This document shows, one piece after another, positions 16,323-23,198 of a stretch of 64,000 bases of DNA (its first letter is position 1; every line of letters begins with the position of its first letter). Below the pieces are notes generated by a model. The model had not been told where the DNA came from, did no database searches, and saw only the letters and a list, made by a program, of their open reading frames with translations. The translations under genes were made by a program, and so were the position numbers. Location of the stretch: assembly GCF_037094685.1 (NCBI RefSeq), contig NZ_CP146614.1, forward strand, positions 5,394,001 through 5,458,000, written 5' to 3'. The DNA is from Massilia sp. METH4. Lineage in GTDB: Bacteria > Pseudomonadota > Gammaproteobacteria > Burkholderiales > Burkholderiaceae_D.

Positions 16323-16604
16323 TTACTCAACAATTGCCTTTATTGCAGCCTTTGCGTGCTCCAGTCGCTTTAAGAACTCCCCGATCGGCCGGTGCGGGAT
16401 CCCCACCTTCCGGCAGATCACTTCCGGCACTGCCCGCTTCACGTAACACCACGTCAGCAGCTCCCGCTGCGGCGCGGGCAGCGCGCACATGCGCTGCTCG
16501 ATCACCCACGCGTCAGCGGCGTTCACGCGGTGGCTCGTGCGGGCCTGGCACCATTCGCCCCAGTTCTCCAGCCGGGCGTCGATGTTCGAGAGGCCGCCCG
16601 TCAT
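16323..16604 (-). CDS. Q-like late antitermination protein
   Basis: 93 residues from ATG 16604, overlapping rusA by four bases. The pattern R-L-E-N-W-G-E-W near the N-terminus, then I-E-Q-R-M-C-A-L, R-E-L-L-T-W-C-Y-V and a C-terminal helix-turn-helix (V-I-C-R-K-V-G-I-P) is that of the phage antiterminator Q family (Phage_antitermQ type), whose C-terminus resembles sigma region 4. It is the last gene of the early operon and lies directly upstream of a promoter-terminator pair, the place of Q in lambdoid phages. The family call is by pattern only. Confidence 0.65.
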   Translation of the reverse strand: MTGGLSNIDARLENWGEWCQARTSHRVNAADAWVIEQRMCALPAPQRELLTWCYVKRAVPEVICRKVGIPHRPIGEFLKRLEHAKAAIKAIVE

Positions 16605-16960
16605 TGCGCGTCTCCGAGCTCGGTGATCACCACGCGCACGCGGCCGCCCTTGATGACTTCCCGACGCACCAGGTGCAAGTCGTCGATTTGCTCGTCGTCC
16701 AGCCACACGCCGGCGTGCGTCAGGGCGTCTTGCAGCGTCTTACTGCGGTTGTCCAGGTCTTGCCGGGCCCGGGTGGCCGGGTGCACGGCGACGAACAGCG
16801 ACAGGCGGCCGGCGAGCGGCCGGTGCCCGGCCTCGGCGACGATATCCGCCACGGCCTTGCGGAACTTCAGTAGCGCGGGCCGGATGAATTTCGTTCCGTT
16901 GCGGCGGTGGCCGTAGGCGTGGTTGATGGTGGGCGGCAGAGGCAAGGTCAGCGTGATCAT
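16601..16960 (-). CDS. rusA: RusA-like Holliday junction resolvase
   Basis: 119 residues from ATG 16960, overlapping its upstream neighbour by four bases. RusA signatures: the N-terminal L-P-L-P-P-T-I-N-H-A-Y, the metal-binding D-L-D-N-R-S-K-T-L-Q-D-A-L near residue 63, and D-D-E-Q-I-D-D-L near 83. The dimer cuts four-way junctions by paired nicks. It would resolve recombination or replication intermediates before packaging, together with the RecT/YqaJ pair on the other strand. Confidence 0.9.
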   Translation of the reverse strand: MITLTLPLPPTINHAYGHRRNGTKFIRPALLKFRKAVADIVAEAGHRPLAGRLSLFVAVHPATRARQDLDNRSKTLQDALTHAGVWLDDEQIDDLHLVRREVIKGGRVRVVITELGDAQ

Positions 16961-17367
16961 GCTCGCCCCTTCACGCGCTCCAGGCATTCGGCGTGCAGCT
17001 CCAGTTCCGTGCCGTAGCGCGCGGTGAACGTGGCCTTCCGGCCATGCACGCTGGGCCGCTGCAGCGGGTCGCTGTCGTCCTGCTGGTGGTGCGGCGCGCA
17101 CAGCGGCAGCACGAGCAGGTGCGCGCCCGGCTTCGTGCGGCCGTCGATGTGGTGCAGGCTGATCCACGGGTTCACAATGCCGTCCTTCAGGCAGGCGATG
17201 CAGCCCAGGCCACCGATCGCGTGCATGAGGCGCGCTTCCTCGGCAGTGGGCGCCCTGCCCTTCATGCCCTTCGACTTCATTGGCCGGCGGGCGGCCTGGG
17301 CGGACGTGGCCGACTTGAAGCCCGTCCGGCGCATCGGCTTGCTGCGATTTAGCGTTGACAGTGGCAT
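16957..17367 (-). CDS. Ref-like HNH nuclease
   Basis: 136 residues from ATG 17367; the ribosome site is poor, so the start is less certain. A basic N-terminal tail (K-P-M-R-R-T-G-F-K) is followed by a zinc/HNH core: G-C-I-A-C near residue 75, S-L-H-H-I-D-G-R-T near 90 and L-C-A-P-H-H-Q-Q near 108. This is the arrangement of phage P1 Ref, a RecA-dependent endonuclease, and of many prophage Ref_N-like proteins. Confidence 0.8.
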   Translation of the reverse strand: MPLSTLNRSKPMRRTGFKSATSAQAARRPMKSKGMKGRAPTAEEARLMHAIGGLGCIACLKDGIVNPWISLHHIDGRTKPGAHLLVLPLCAPHHQQDDSDPLQRPSVHGRKATFTARYGTELELHAECLERVKGRA

Positions 17368-17402
17368 GCTACGATTCACTTTTCTTATCAAGGAGACACT
17401 CA

Positions 17403-17663
17403 ATGCACAATTCCGCGGGTTACAGCGAACTGGCCTATACCACGGAGTACGAGGAGTACAAGGGCTATCTGATCGACTGGGCGACAGAACCTGATGGCGA
17501 CAATCCACAAAGGTTCTTTGGCAATTTCCGCGCGCGGAAGGATGGCAAGGCAACGCTGGGCATGATGACTGCTCTGCCCCTGGAGACCCGTGCTGACGCT
17601 AAGAACGAAGCGATCAGATTCGCGCGTGCAGAAATCGACAAGGTGGCTGGGGACGACGCCTGA
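17403..17663 (+). CDS. Small plus-strand protein inside early operon
   Basis: 86 residues, preceded by AAGGAG nine bases before ATG 17403. It is transcribed against the surrounding early genes. The sequence is acidic and aromatic at the start (Y-T-T-E-Y-E-E-Y-K-G-Y-L-I-D-W). It may be a short moron or a host-takeover protein. A TTGACA at 17354-17359 could be part of its promoter, but no good -10 is seen at standard spacing. Confidence 0.62.
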   Translation: MHNSAGYSELAYTTEYEEYKGYLIDWATEPDGDNPQRFFGNFRARKDGKATLGMMTALPLETRADAKNEAIRFARAEIDKVAGDDA

Positions 17664-17707
17664 ACCGCTGACTGTTTGGTGGCGCGCTACCTTGCGCGTG
17701 GTTAGCG

Positions 17708-18010
17708 TCATGGGTTGGCCACTCCGTTCGCCAAGTCGTGCGCCAGGCGGTACGCCTCGAACTCGAACAGCGCGTCGCGCGCCTTCCCGGCCGCGGCGCC
17801 GATGGCCAGCTTCCGCTGCGTCTCGGCGTGATAGGCGGCCGGGCTCACGCACGAGGAATGGCCGATCGCAACCACGAAGCCATTCGGCAGCCTGGCCGTG
17901 GCGATCGTGCTGCTGGTGTTCGGCACGCGGGCGGTCTCGTACGTCAGGCTGGCGACGAGCTCGCTGACGCGCTCGGGGTCTACTTGCTGGGCGGTCTGGT
18001 GGTCGGTCAT
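17708..18010 (-). CDS. Gp49-like phage protein
   Basis: 100 residues from ATG 18010 with AAGGAA upstream. The pattern A-R-L-P-N-G-F-V-V-A-I-G-H-S-S-C-V-S-P-A near residue 40, followed by a helical C-terminus (E-F-E-A-Y-R-L-A-H), matches the Phage_gp49_66 family. Members are common in the early regions of temperate and virulent phages; their function is not established. Confidence 0.8.
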   Translation of the reverse strand: MTDHQTAQQVDPERVSELVASLTYETARVPNTSSTIATARLPNGFVVAIGHSSCVSPAAYHAETQRKLAIGAAAGKARDALFEFEAYRLAHDLANGVANP

Positions 18011-18036
18011 GGGGTTCCTTTCGTGGTGGGTGGTGG

Positions 18037-18906
18037 TCATGCGTCGTCGCCACAAAGGCAATCGATCGTCTCGTCCGCATCGAGATCGGCGCCTGGGAAC
18101 AGCTCCTGCTGCCGATCGGCGCGCTCAAGCATGGTTTGGTAGCTCGGCCTGTCGTTGCGAAAGCGCGCTCCGCTCTCCTTGCTATTCAGGGAGCGCCCCT
18201 CTTGGGCTGCCCACCAGATAGCCCGGCCAGGTTTCTTGACGATTAGGGTCTGGACAATGTTCCGGCCCTTCAGGAAGCACAGGTCGCAATTCCCCTCATA
18301 GGTCACGCCGTTGTGGTTCGGCAGCTCTAGGTCGAACGGCTGCGCGCGCCAGAAGGCGCCGACGTCTGCTTTCGTCACGCCCGCACTGTTCAGGGGCATC
18401 ACCATCGTTTCGTGTACCGTCTCTGGCGACGGCCTGGCGCGGATCTTGGCCACGCGGCGCGGCTCATCGGCACGGATGCCGACCATCTGGTCCCAGCCTT
18501 CGCCGTCAGCCTTCCAGCCCAGTGCGGTCAGGTGCTTGTGCATGGCGCGGATCTTCAGCTCGACGGTGCAGAAGCGCGTTACAGGGTTCGGCAGGTATTG
18601 CCGCTTGCCAATGAGGGCCTCGAATGGCTCGCCATTGCGGCTAGCCATATCGAAGTCGACCAGGGCGTAGCCTGGCGCGTCGGCCCGGTATTCGACCCAC
18701 GTAATCGGAACGTGCCAGTGCTGGCCGATATCGCGGACAAAGCGCAACGTTGCCTCGTCCTCTTTCCCTGTGTTGGCGAACATGACGATCACGTCGTCCG
18801 GCAAGCCGCCATTCGCCTCCAACACGCGATGCAGCATGTAGGCGCTCGTGCGGCCGCCGGAAAGGCTGATCGCCGTGCGATCGGTGATGATGAACGGGTC
18901 GATCAC
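18037..18906 (-). CDS. PAPS reductase-like (PP-loop) phage enzyme
   Basis: 289 residues from GTG 18906, which overlaps the upstream stop by four bases. An N-terminal PP-loop S-G-G-R-T-S-A (16-22) defines the ATP-pyrophosphatase/PAPS reductase superfamily. A C-terminal cysteine set (G-N-C-D-L-C-F-L-K and the final D-C-L-C) suggests an iron-sulfur or metal site. In phages such proteins are suspected of nucleotide or tRNA modification or of DNA sulfur chemistry; no dnd partners are in view. The exact substrate is unknown. Confidence 0.8.
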   Translation of the reverse strand: MIDPFIITDRTAISLSGGRTSAYMLHRVLEANGGLPDDVIVMFANTGKEDEATLRFVRDIGQHWHVPITWVEYRADAPGYALVDFDMASRNGEPFEALIGKRQYLPNPVTRFCTVELKIRAMHKHLTALGWKADGEGWDQMVGIRADEPRRVAKIRARPSPETVHETMVMPLNSAGVTKADVGAFWRAQPFDLELPNHNGVTYEGNCDLCFLKGRNIVQTLIVKKPGRAIWWAAQEGRSLNSKESGARFRNDRPSYQTMLERADRQQELFPGADLDADETIDCLCGDDA

Positions 18907-19082
18907 GCCGCCACCTCCGCTTTCACGTCCAGCGCTTCCCGGGCGAACTTCAGCTGGATGGGCAGCAGGCGCCTGTCGCCGCGCTCGTGCCGCGCCAGGA
19001 TCTTCCGCGCCCACTCCTTGTTGTCGACGCCTACGGGCGTGGCGGCCGGGCTGGCAGCGCCGTTATGAGCCGGGGCATTCAT
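18903..19082 (-). CDS. Small early protein, unknown
   Basis: 59 residues from ATG 19082, overlapping both neighbours by four bases. It has a disordered N-terminus and then a basic helix (D-N-K-E-W-A-R-K-I-L-A-R-H-E-R-G-D). It sits between the helicase loader and the PP-loop enzyme. No family is recognised. Confidence 0.55.
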   Translation of the reverse strand: MNAPAHNGAASPAATPVGVDNKEWARKILARHERGDRRLLPIQLKFAREALDVKAEVAA

Positions 19083-19870
19083 GCGCGCCACGCATCGGCC
19101 AGGTGGTGCACGTCCGCGCTCTGCTGGATGCCGCCGCGCCGAGCGTCCGCCCAGTTGAATGCGGCCACGAAGGCGTTTTCGTGCAGCCGGCTATACACGC
19201 GGTCGCCAACGAAGCGCGCCAGGTCGGCGAACGGCTGGTTGCTGATCGCGATCATCGGCTTGTTCTCGTTGTAGCGGCGGTTGACGATCTCCGTCAGCAG
19301 CAGCGCCGCGTTGCCGGTCGCGCGGATCGCGTCGATCTCGTCGAGGATCAGTACGTCGTACTGCACGAAGCGCAGAATTTCCCCTTCCTCGCTTTTCCCT
19401 TCGCGGCCATAGCTGGCCTGAATTTCGCCAATCATGCCGGTGGCGGTGATGTAGCGGACCGAACGCGAGGCGTTCTTAATGAGCGATTGCGCCATCTCGC
19501 ACGCCAGTAGCGTCTTGCCGGTGCCGGTGGTGCCGATCATGACGAGCGACGCCCAGGCCTGTTCCTTGAGGATGAAGTCGCGGAACATGCGTACGGTGCG
19601 GCGGGCTTCCTTCTGCTCCGGCGTGCTCGCGACGAACTGCTGGTCGACGTATTTGGCCGGGATCGTGGCGCCCGACAGCAGCGCGACGGCACGTTCGGCC
19701 ATCCAACCGGTGGTGCGCTCGGCCAGCAACTGCGCTTCCAGACAGCGCGGGCAGTGCCATGCAGCGCCGGCGCGGGCCAGGATTTCCGCGGCGCCATGCT
19801 GCGCGCACTCGCCCGCCAGCATCGCCAGACGGCCAGCCAGGCCGGGCATGATGTTCTCGATGTGTTCCAT
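19079..19870 (-). CDS. DnaC-like helicase loader
   Basis: 263 residues. ATG 19870 has GGAG six bases upstream; a GTG at 19885 that overlaps the upstream stop is the alternative. An N-terminal Cys pair (C-P-R-C at 40-43) precedes an AAA+ domain with Walker A G-T-T-G-T-G-K-T (113-120) and Walker B V-L-I-L-D-E-I-D (173-180), as in DnaC and lambda P-like loaders. It should recruit the host DnaB helicase to the origin marked by the neighbouring initiator. Confidence 0.88.
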   Translation of the reverse strand: MEHIENIMPGLAGRLAMLAGECAQHGAAEILARAGAAWHCPRCLEAQLLAERTTGWMAERAVALLSGATIPAKYVDQQFVASTPEQKEARRTVRMFRDFILKEQAWASLVMIGTTGTGKTLLACEMAQSLIKNASRSVRYITATGMIGEIQASYGREGKSEEGEILRFVQYDVLILDEIDAIRATGNAALLLTEIVNRRYNENKPMIAISNQPFADLARFVGDRVYSRLHENAFVAAFNWADARRGGIQQSADVHHLADAWRA

Positions 19871-19881
19871 GGTGGTCTCCG

Positions 19882-20778
19882 TCACAGGGGTTCGTCGTCG
19901 TCGATATCGCCGGCCGCGATGCCGTGGCGGGCCATGCTCGCTTCCATCGCTGCGCGGTCGCCCGTGCGGTCCACGTCGGCGAAGTTGAACTTTTGCGAGT
20001 GGGCAGGCGCCGCGCGGACGCCGGGCTTCGCCCCGAGAGGCGGGTTAAGCAGGCGATCAACGATCGGGGCGAGGTAGTTCGGCGCGATGGTCGCCTCGCC
20101 CTTGTGCTCCCGAGCGATGCGCACGGCTTCGGTCAGCACGTCGAGCGACACGCCTTTTTGCGCCCAGGCGATCACGGTCGGATGCGTCGACAGAGCCGAA
20201 ACGCCGAGCGGGCGCAGTGCAACGGTCAGGGCCAGCGCCGGGTTGGCGATCTCGGGGAGTTCTTGGCGGGCAGGAAGCGGGGCTGCTTTCGGGCTCTCGA
20301 CTTCGGGCGAAGCCAGACCACCTTCGCCGCCTTCCGCCGGTGCGCTCGCGCCGGTGGTGGTTTCCGGTATCAGGTTGAGGGAATCAGGAATCGGAGAATC
20401 AGCCCGATTGCCATCATTGGAGTCGGGTGCTTGCACCGTGCTTGCACCGTGCCCCACTGGTGCAGGGATGAGGCTAGCCTTTTCATCCCTGTGTGGATTC
20501 TGGTGTTTCCTGAATGCGAGCACCTGGATATACCGTGCACCATTGACTTCATACCGTGCAAGGAAGCCCGAAGCCTCGAGTTGGCACAGTGCCGCGTCGA
20601 CGTCAATGTCGTCAGCCGGGAACAGGTGCATTTTGATCCGCTTCGGCTTGTCCTCCAGGCGGCCTTCCCTATCGGCCACGGTCCACAGGCCGATGAACAG
20701 CAGGCGCGTGGAGAAAGGCAGCTCCACCAACTCTTCGTTGGTGAAGAAGCCCGGTTTGATGTTGCGTGCGCGTGCCAT
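19882..20778 (-). CDS. O-like replication initiator
   Basis: 298 residues. Residues of about 8-90 have the phage replisome-organiser winged helix pattern (N-E-E-L-V-E-L-P-F-S-T-R-L-L-F-I-G-L-W and D-R-E-G-R-L). A low-complexity linker spans about 110-170, and a helical C-terminal domain would contact the loader. The linker-coding DNA carries short tandem repeats that may be the origin. The gene directly precedes the DnaC-like gene, with the same layout as lambda O-P. Confidence 0.83.
   Translation of the reverse strand: MARARNIKPGFFTNEELVELPFSTRLLFIGLWTVADREGRLEDKPKRIKMHLFPADDIDVDAALCQLEASGFLARYEVNGARYIQVLAFRKHQNPHRDEKASLIPAPVGHGASTVQAPDSNDGNRADSPIPDSLNLIPETTTGASAPAEGGEGGLASPEVESPKAAPLPARQELPEIANPALALTVALRPLGVSALSTHPTVIAWAQKGVSLDVLTEAVRIAREHKGEATIAPNYLAPIVDRLLNPPLGAKPGVRAAPAHSQKFNFADVDRTGDRAAMEASMARHGIAAGDIDDDEPL
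20427..20466. repeat. Iteron-like repeats in the initiator gene
   Basis: The 11-bp unit GTGCTTGCACC occurs twice head to tail at 20427-20437 and 20438-20448, each with inverted GGTGC/GCACC symmetry, followed by GTGCCCC and GGTGCAG. Related CCGTGCA copies occur near 20532 and 20552. Lambda keeps its origin iterons within gene O, so this is a candidate prophage origin; function is inferred. Confidence 0.45.
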
Positions 20779-20780
20779 GG

Positions 20781-21275
20781 CTATGCCGCTTCCTGATACA
20801 CGTTGCCGGCCGCCTCACGAGCGCGCACGATCAGAAGCGCGCGCTTGACCTCCCAGCGCTTGGCGATCGACATCTGCTGGTCGTGCACCTGCAGCGCTTC
20901 TTCGATATCGCGCAGCGCCTCGCCGTCCAGGCGGAAATTGCCGGAGCGCTTGCTGCGGACCTTGGCGCGGAAGGTGCCGTCCAGGGCGCGGACGATCAGG
21001 GGCTCGAATTCGGCGCCGATGCCCTGCTCGCACAGCACCATGCTGATGTTGAGCGCGCAGGCGACGCACGACCACGATTCTTCGTTCGCGTCACCGGCGC
21101 GCAGGTTCTCGAACGAGAGCCAGTAGGCCACGCCGAGATCGGTCGTCTGGTCGGAAGTGAGGGTCGATGCGTTCTCGCCGCGGGCGTGACACATGGCGAT
21201 GGCGACCAGGCCGCCGTGCTGGGCGACCGGCTTGGGGGTGTACTTCTTGTTGCGAGTCTTCTTGGACTTCGTCAT
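20781..21275 (-). CDS. Early phage protein, unknown
   Basis: 164 residues with a very basic N-terminus (K-S-K-K-T-R-N-K-K) and a mainly helical body, ending in R-W-E-V-K-R-A-L-L-I-V-R-A-R-E. It is separated from the initiator gene by two bases and overlaps the downstream start of its neighbour. Similar proteins occur near replication genes in Burkholderiales phages as far as I recall, without known function. Confidence 0.65.
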   Translation of the reverse strand: MTKSKKTRNKKYTPKPVAQHGGLVAIAMCHARGENASTLTSDQTTDLGVAYWLSFENLRAGDANEESWSCVACALNISMVLCEQGIGAEFEPLIVRALDGTFRAKVRSKRSGNFRLDGEALRDIEEALQVHDQQMSIAKRWEVKRALLIVRAREAAGNVYQEAA

Positions 21276-21463
21276 GGCTCGGCCCTCCGCGCCTGGCCGC
21301 GCGCATGCTGCTGGCGAGCCTTCGTCACGTAGTCGTGGCCTGCCTGCCAGTCGGGGATGGCCGGCGAGAACCAGTTCATGTTGTGGCCATCACGCGACAA
21401 GCCGTGGCGCGCTGCTTCGGCGCCGCGGTTGAACATGACTTCGCGGGAGACGATCTGTTCCAT
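21272..21463 (-). CDS. RMF/CrpP-like small protein
   Basis: 63 residues from ATG 21463, with GGAGCGCTG upstream. The pattern R-G-A-E-A-A-R-H-G-L followed by N-M-N-W and P-D-W-Q-A-G-H-D resembles the small fold shared by ribosome modulation factor and CrpP-like proteins (G..A...G....N.........W..G). The relation is by eye and tentative. Stop and start overlap with the upstream gene as TGATG. Confidence 0.5.
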   Translation of the reverse strand: MEQIVSREVMFNRGAEAARHGLSRDGHNMNWFSPAIPDWQAGHDYVTKARQQHARGQARRAEP

Positions 21464-21654
21464 CAGCGCTCCTTTCCAGCTTCGTCCGCCAGCGCGCGCA
21501 GCTTCTGGATGGCGCGGTAGCAGGTGCGCTGCTTTTGCGGGTCCTGCTTGTCGGCGACCGCCTCCTTGTCGGCAGGCCGCCAGACGTTCACCACGTGGTG
21601 AACGATCTTCTCGGCCGGCGTGGCTGGCGTTACCCATTTCTGTTCGTGCTCCAT
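21463..21654 (-). CDS. Small early protein, unknown
   Basis: 63 residues with AAGGA upstream of ATG 21654. It is charged and helical (D-P-Q-K-Q-R-T-C-Y-R-A-I-Q-K-L). It belongs to the short gene series after cro. No family is recognised. Confidence 0.58.
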   Translation of the reverse strand: MEHEQKWVTPATPAEKIVHHVVNVWRPADKEAVADKQDPQKQRTCYRAIQKLRALADEAGKER

Positions 21655-21706
21655 GTGTGGTCCTTGTGATTACGTCGGTGCTTCGATCTGCCATGGCTGA
21701 CCCTCC

Positions 21707-21955
21707 TCAAAGACGCATGCGCATCGGCGGGCGTGCGATACGGCTCGGAAGTAACATGGCCATGTTCTGGCCATACGCTGGCCATTCCCTCGTGGCCTGC
21801 GCGCGCTTATGCTTCTGCTCATTGGTCCAGCGCTTGAGGTAGTCGCGGAGCAGCGGGCTGACCTTGACGTCGGCCGCAGCGCGCTCTTTTTCAAACTCGA
21901 CGAACTCGTCTGCGCTCAACAGGGCTTTTACTGCGATGTTGCGAGGGGATTTCAT
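21707..21955 (-). CDS. Small early protein, possible DNA-binding
   Basis: 82 residues with a strong AAGGAG before ATG 21955. The segment V-K-A-L-L-S-A-D-E-F-V-E-F-E followed by a helical stretch is reminiscent of ribbon-helix-helix relaxosome-type proteins, but the match is weak. The C-terminus is basic (P-P-M-R-M-R-L). It is the second gene after cro in the early operon. Confidence 0.58.
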   Translation of the reverse strand: MKSPRNIAVKALLSADEFVEFEKERAAADVKVSPLLRDYLKRWTNEQKHKRAQATREWPAYGQNMAMLLPSRIARPPMRMRL

Positions 21956-22018
21956 GTGGTTCTCCTTGTGGTTCGGTGCTTCAGGACTTCGGGGTTTGGG
22001 AAATCAGGTCGCAGCCGC

Positions 22019-22222
22019 TTAGCCGGGTGGTTCCGTTTGCACGCGGTGCTTTTTTGCAAGGCGTGTAAGGCCGGTGATCACTTGGAATGAGGGGCGCTTG
22101 GTTCCGGCTTTGCCGGCGGCCATATCGCTGACGGTCGGCTGCTTCACGCCAATCGCGTCACCAATTTGGGACTGGGTGAGCCCAGCTCGCTGGAGCTCGG
22201 AAAGGGTGTATTTGATGTCCAT
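22019..22222 (-). CDS. Cro-like repressor
   Basis: 67 residues, almost all helix-turn-helix: L-T-Q-S-Q-I-G-D-A-I-G-V-K-Q-P-T-V-S-D is a classic two-helix DNA-binding unit. It is divergent from the CI-like gene and first in the early operon, the Cro position. Its promoter -10 (22230-22235) ends only seven bases from the ATG at 22222, so the mRNA would begin at or within a base or two of the start codon (leaderless). Confidence 0.85.
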   Translation of the reverse strand: MDIKYTLSELQRAGLTQSQIGDAIGVKQPTVSDMAAGKAGTKRPSFQVITGLTRLAKKHRVQTEPPG

Positions 22223-22229
22223 ACCACCA

Positions 22230-22258
22230 AGTATAGGAACTCCGATTTATAAAGTCAA
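22230..22258 (-). promoter_or_regulatory. cro / early promoter (pR-like)
   Basis: On the minus strand TTGACT (22253-22258) is followed after exactly 17 bases by TATACT (22230-22235). Operator O1 lies within the spacer, and operator O2 overlaps the -35 edge, so repressor bound at either would block polymerase. Confidence 0.8.
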
Positions 22259-22304
22259 TCGGAATACCTATCCTGTGAGCGCAGACAATATAGGTATGTC
22301 TATA
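22232..22304. promoter_or_regulatory. Three repressor operators between cI and cro
   Basis: Sites of the form TATmGG-N4-CCkATA: O1 TATAGGAACTCCGATT (22232-22247), O2 AATCGGAATACCTATC (22257-22272) and O3 TATAGGTATGTCTATA (22289-22304). O3 covers the CI-like start codon at 22296, which suggests autorepression. O1 and O2 are 25 bp apart and form an inverted pair. Confidence 0.75.
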
Positions 22305-22742
22305 GGATCAAGAATTAGGGAAGCGCGCCGAGCGGCGAAGCTGACCCAGAAGGAGCTTGCTCAAAAAGTGGGGATGGCCCAGGCATCCCTGTCGGAACTT
22401 GAAACTGGCGAGTCGCAGGGTACGACTATGGTGGCGTCGTTTGCGTCTGCGCTGGGCGTCAACGCGCTGTGGCTGGAGACCGGCAAGGGCGCGATGCTCC
22501 TAACTGAGGGTATTGAGGAGCGCCCGCCAGCCCCGCCCTCGCAGGCGACTGGCCTGGGCGACCTTATGTCGGAGAAGATTGCGACTCAGATAGCCCAAGC
22601 GGAGGATGGCGTCTGGCAGAAAATATCTGAGATTGTCGAAACGTATCGATCAGCCAGCCCCACCGACCGAGAGCGGATCGACTTTGTGATTCGAGAGATC
22701 CGGAGCGGCCTGATGCACAAGCCGAAGTCGCGGACGCGATGA
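22296..22742 (+). CDS. CI-like lysogeny repressor
   Basis: 148 residues from ATG 22296. The N-terminal domain has a helix-turn-helix (K-L-T-Q-K-E-L-A-Q-K-V-G-M-A-Q-A-S-L-S near residues 15-33). It is shorter than lambda CI and lacks the S24 peptidase domain, so it would not be cleaved by the usual RecA route. The C-terminal half is helical and probably dimerises. It is divergent from cro with operators between. It likely maintains lysogeny by repressing the promoters at 22.24 and 24.49 kb. Confidence 0.87.
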   Translation: MSIGSRIREARRAAKLTQKELAQKVGMAQASLSELETGESQGTTMVASFASALGVNALWLETGKGAMLLTEGIEERPPAPPSQATGLGDLMSEKIATQIAQAEDGVWQKISEIVETYRSASPTDRERIDFVIREIRSGLMHKPKSRTR

Positions 22743-22853
22743 CTTCTGCGCGCGATCGAACTCGTTGCGCAGCACGGCTAGAACGTAGCGCCTGCTGTCC
22801 TCGTCGATTGCGTCAAACATCATGTTGAGTTCTTTCCTTGGCTCCATATCCAT
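22650..22853 (-). CDS. Possible small minus-strand protein overlapping cI end
   Basis: 67 residues, convergent with and overlapping the last 93 bases of cI. The central sequence (D-A-I-D-E-D-S-R-R-Y-V-L-A-V-L-R-N-E-F) reads like a real helical protein, and a TACAGT half-site cluster lies 18 bases upstream of its start. The ribosome site is weak and the overlap with cI argues against it. Confidence 0.3.
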   Translation of the reverse strand: MDMEPRKELNMMFDAIDEDSRRYVLAVLRNEFDRAQKSSRPRLRLVHQAAPDLSNHKVDPLSVGGAG

Positions 22854-22870
22854 ACCTGTTGAACAACTTA

Positions 22871-22900
22871 TACAGTGTTACTACTGTACATCCATACAGT
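22871..22900. repeat. Alternating TACAGT/ACTGTA half-sites
   Basis: TACAGT (22871-22876), ACTGTA (22883-22888) and TACAGT (22895-22900), each separated by six bases, so two overlapping 18-bp palindromes. This looks like a multi-dimer operator distinct from the CI operators. It lies between cI and the small lipoprotein gene. Confidence 0.5.
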
Positions 22901-23030
22901 GATCTTTAGCAACTGCTAAATGATGAGCTGTGATGCAAATTTGGCGTCGTGACAATGTGTGAGATTTTTCCTGAGGCCAACGGGCTATACTCGCACGCAA
23001 TACGTCGATGAGTCGAGCGAACCTACGAGA

Positions 23031-23183
23031 ATGACAATGAAAAAGTCCCCATGTGTAGCGGCCGCGCTGCTGTTGTTATCAGCCTGCTCATCGAGCGGCC
23101 ACGTCGCCCACAATTGCGATGCCAAGAACGCCATCCCGCTCGCGCGCATGACTTCGGCGGAGCTCAACTCCACTTGCGTGTAA
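23031..23183 (+). CDS. Small lipoprotein (moron candidate)
   Basis: 50 residues from ATG 23031 (or 48 from ATG 23037). The N-terminus M-K-K-S-P and hydrophobic run L-L-L-L-S-A-C end in a lipobox with the lipidated Cys, so the product should be an outer- or inner-membrane lipoprotein. It is the first of four plus-strand small genes that lie in the prophage between cI and the recombination operon, a usual site for lysogenic-conversion genes. No function is known. Confidence 0.65.
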   Translation: MTMKKSPCVAAALLLLSACSSSGHVAHNCDAKNAIPLARMTSAELNSTCV

Positions 23184-23198
23184 CGGAAGGGTAGCCCC

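Noticed and set aside
17341..17402. Strong sigma-70 promoter with TTGACA at 17354
   Set aside because: No convincing -10 at 16-18 bases; only a weak TACGAT at the wrong distance.
18037..18906. DndC sulfur-modification enzyme
   Set aside because: The PP-loop protein is shared by many families, and no DndB, DndD or DndE-like genes are adjacent.
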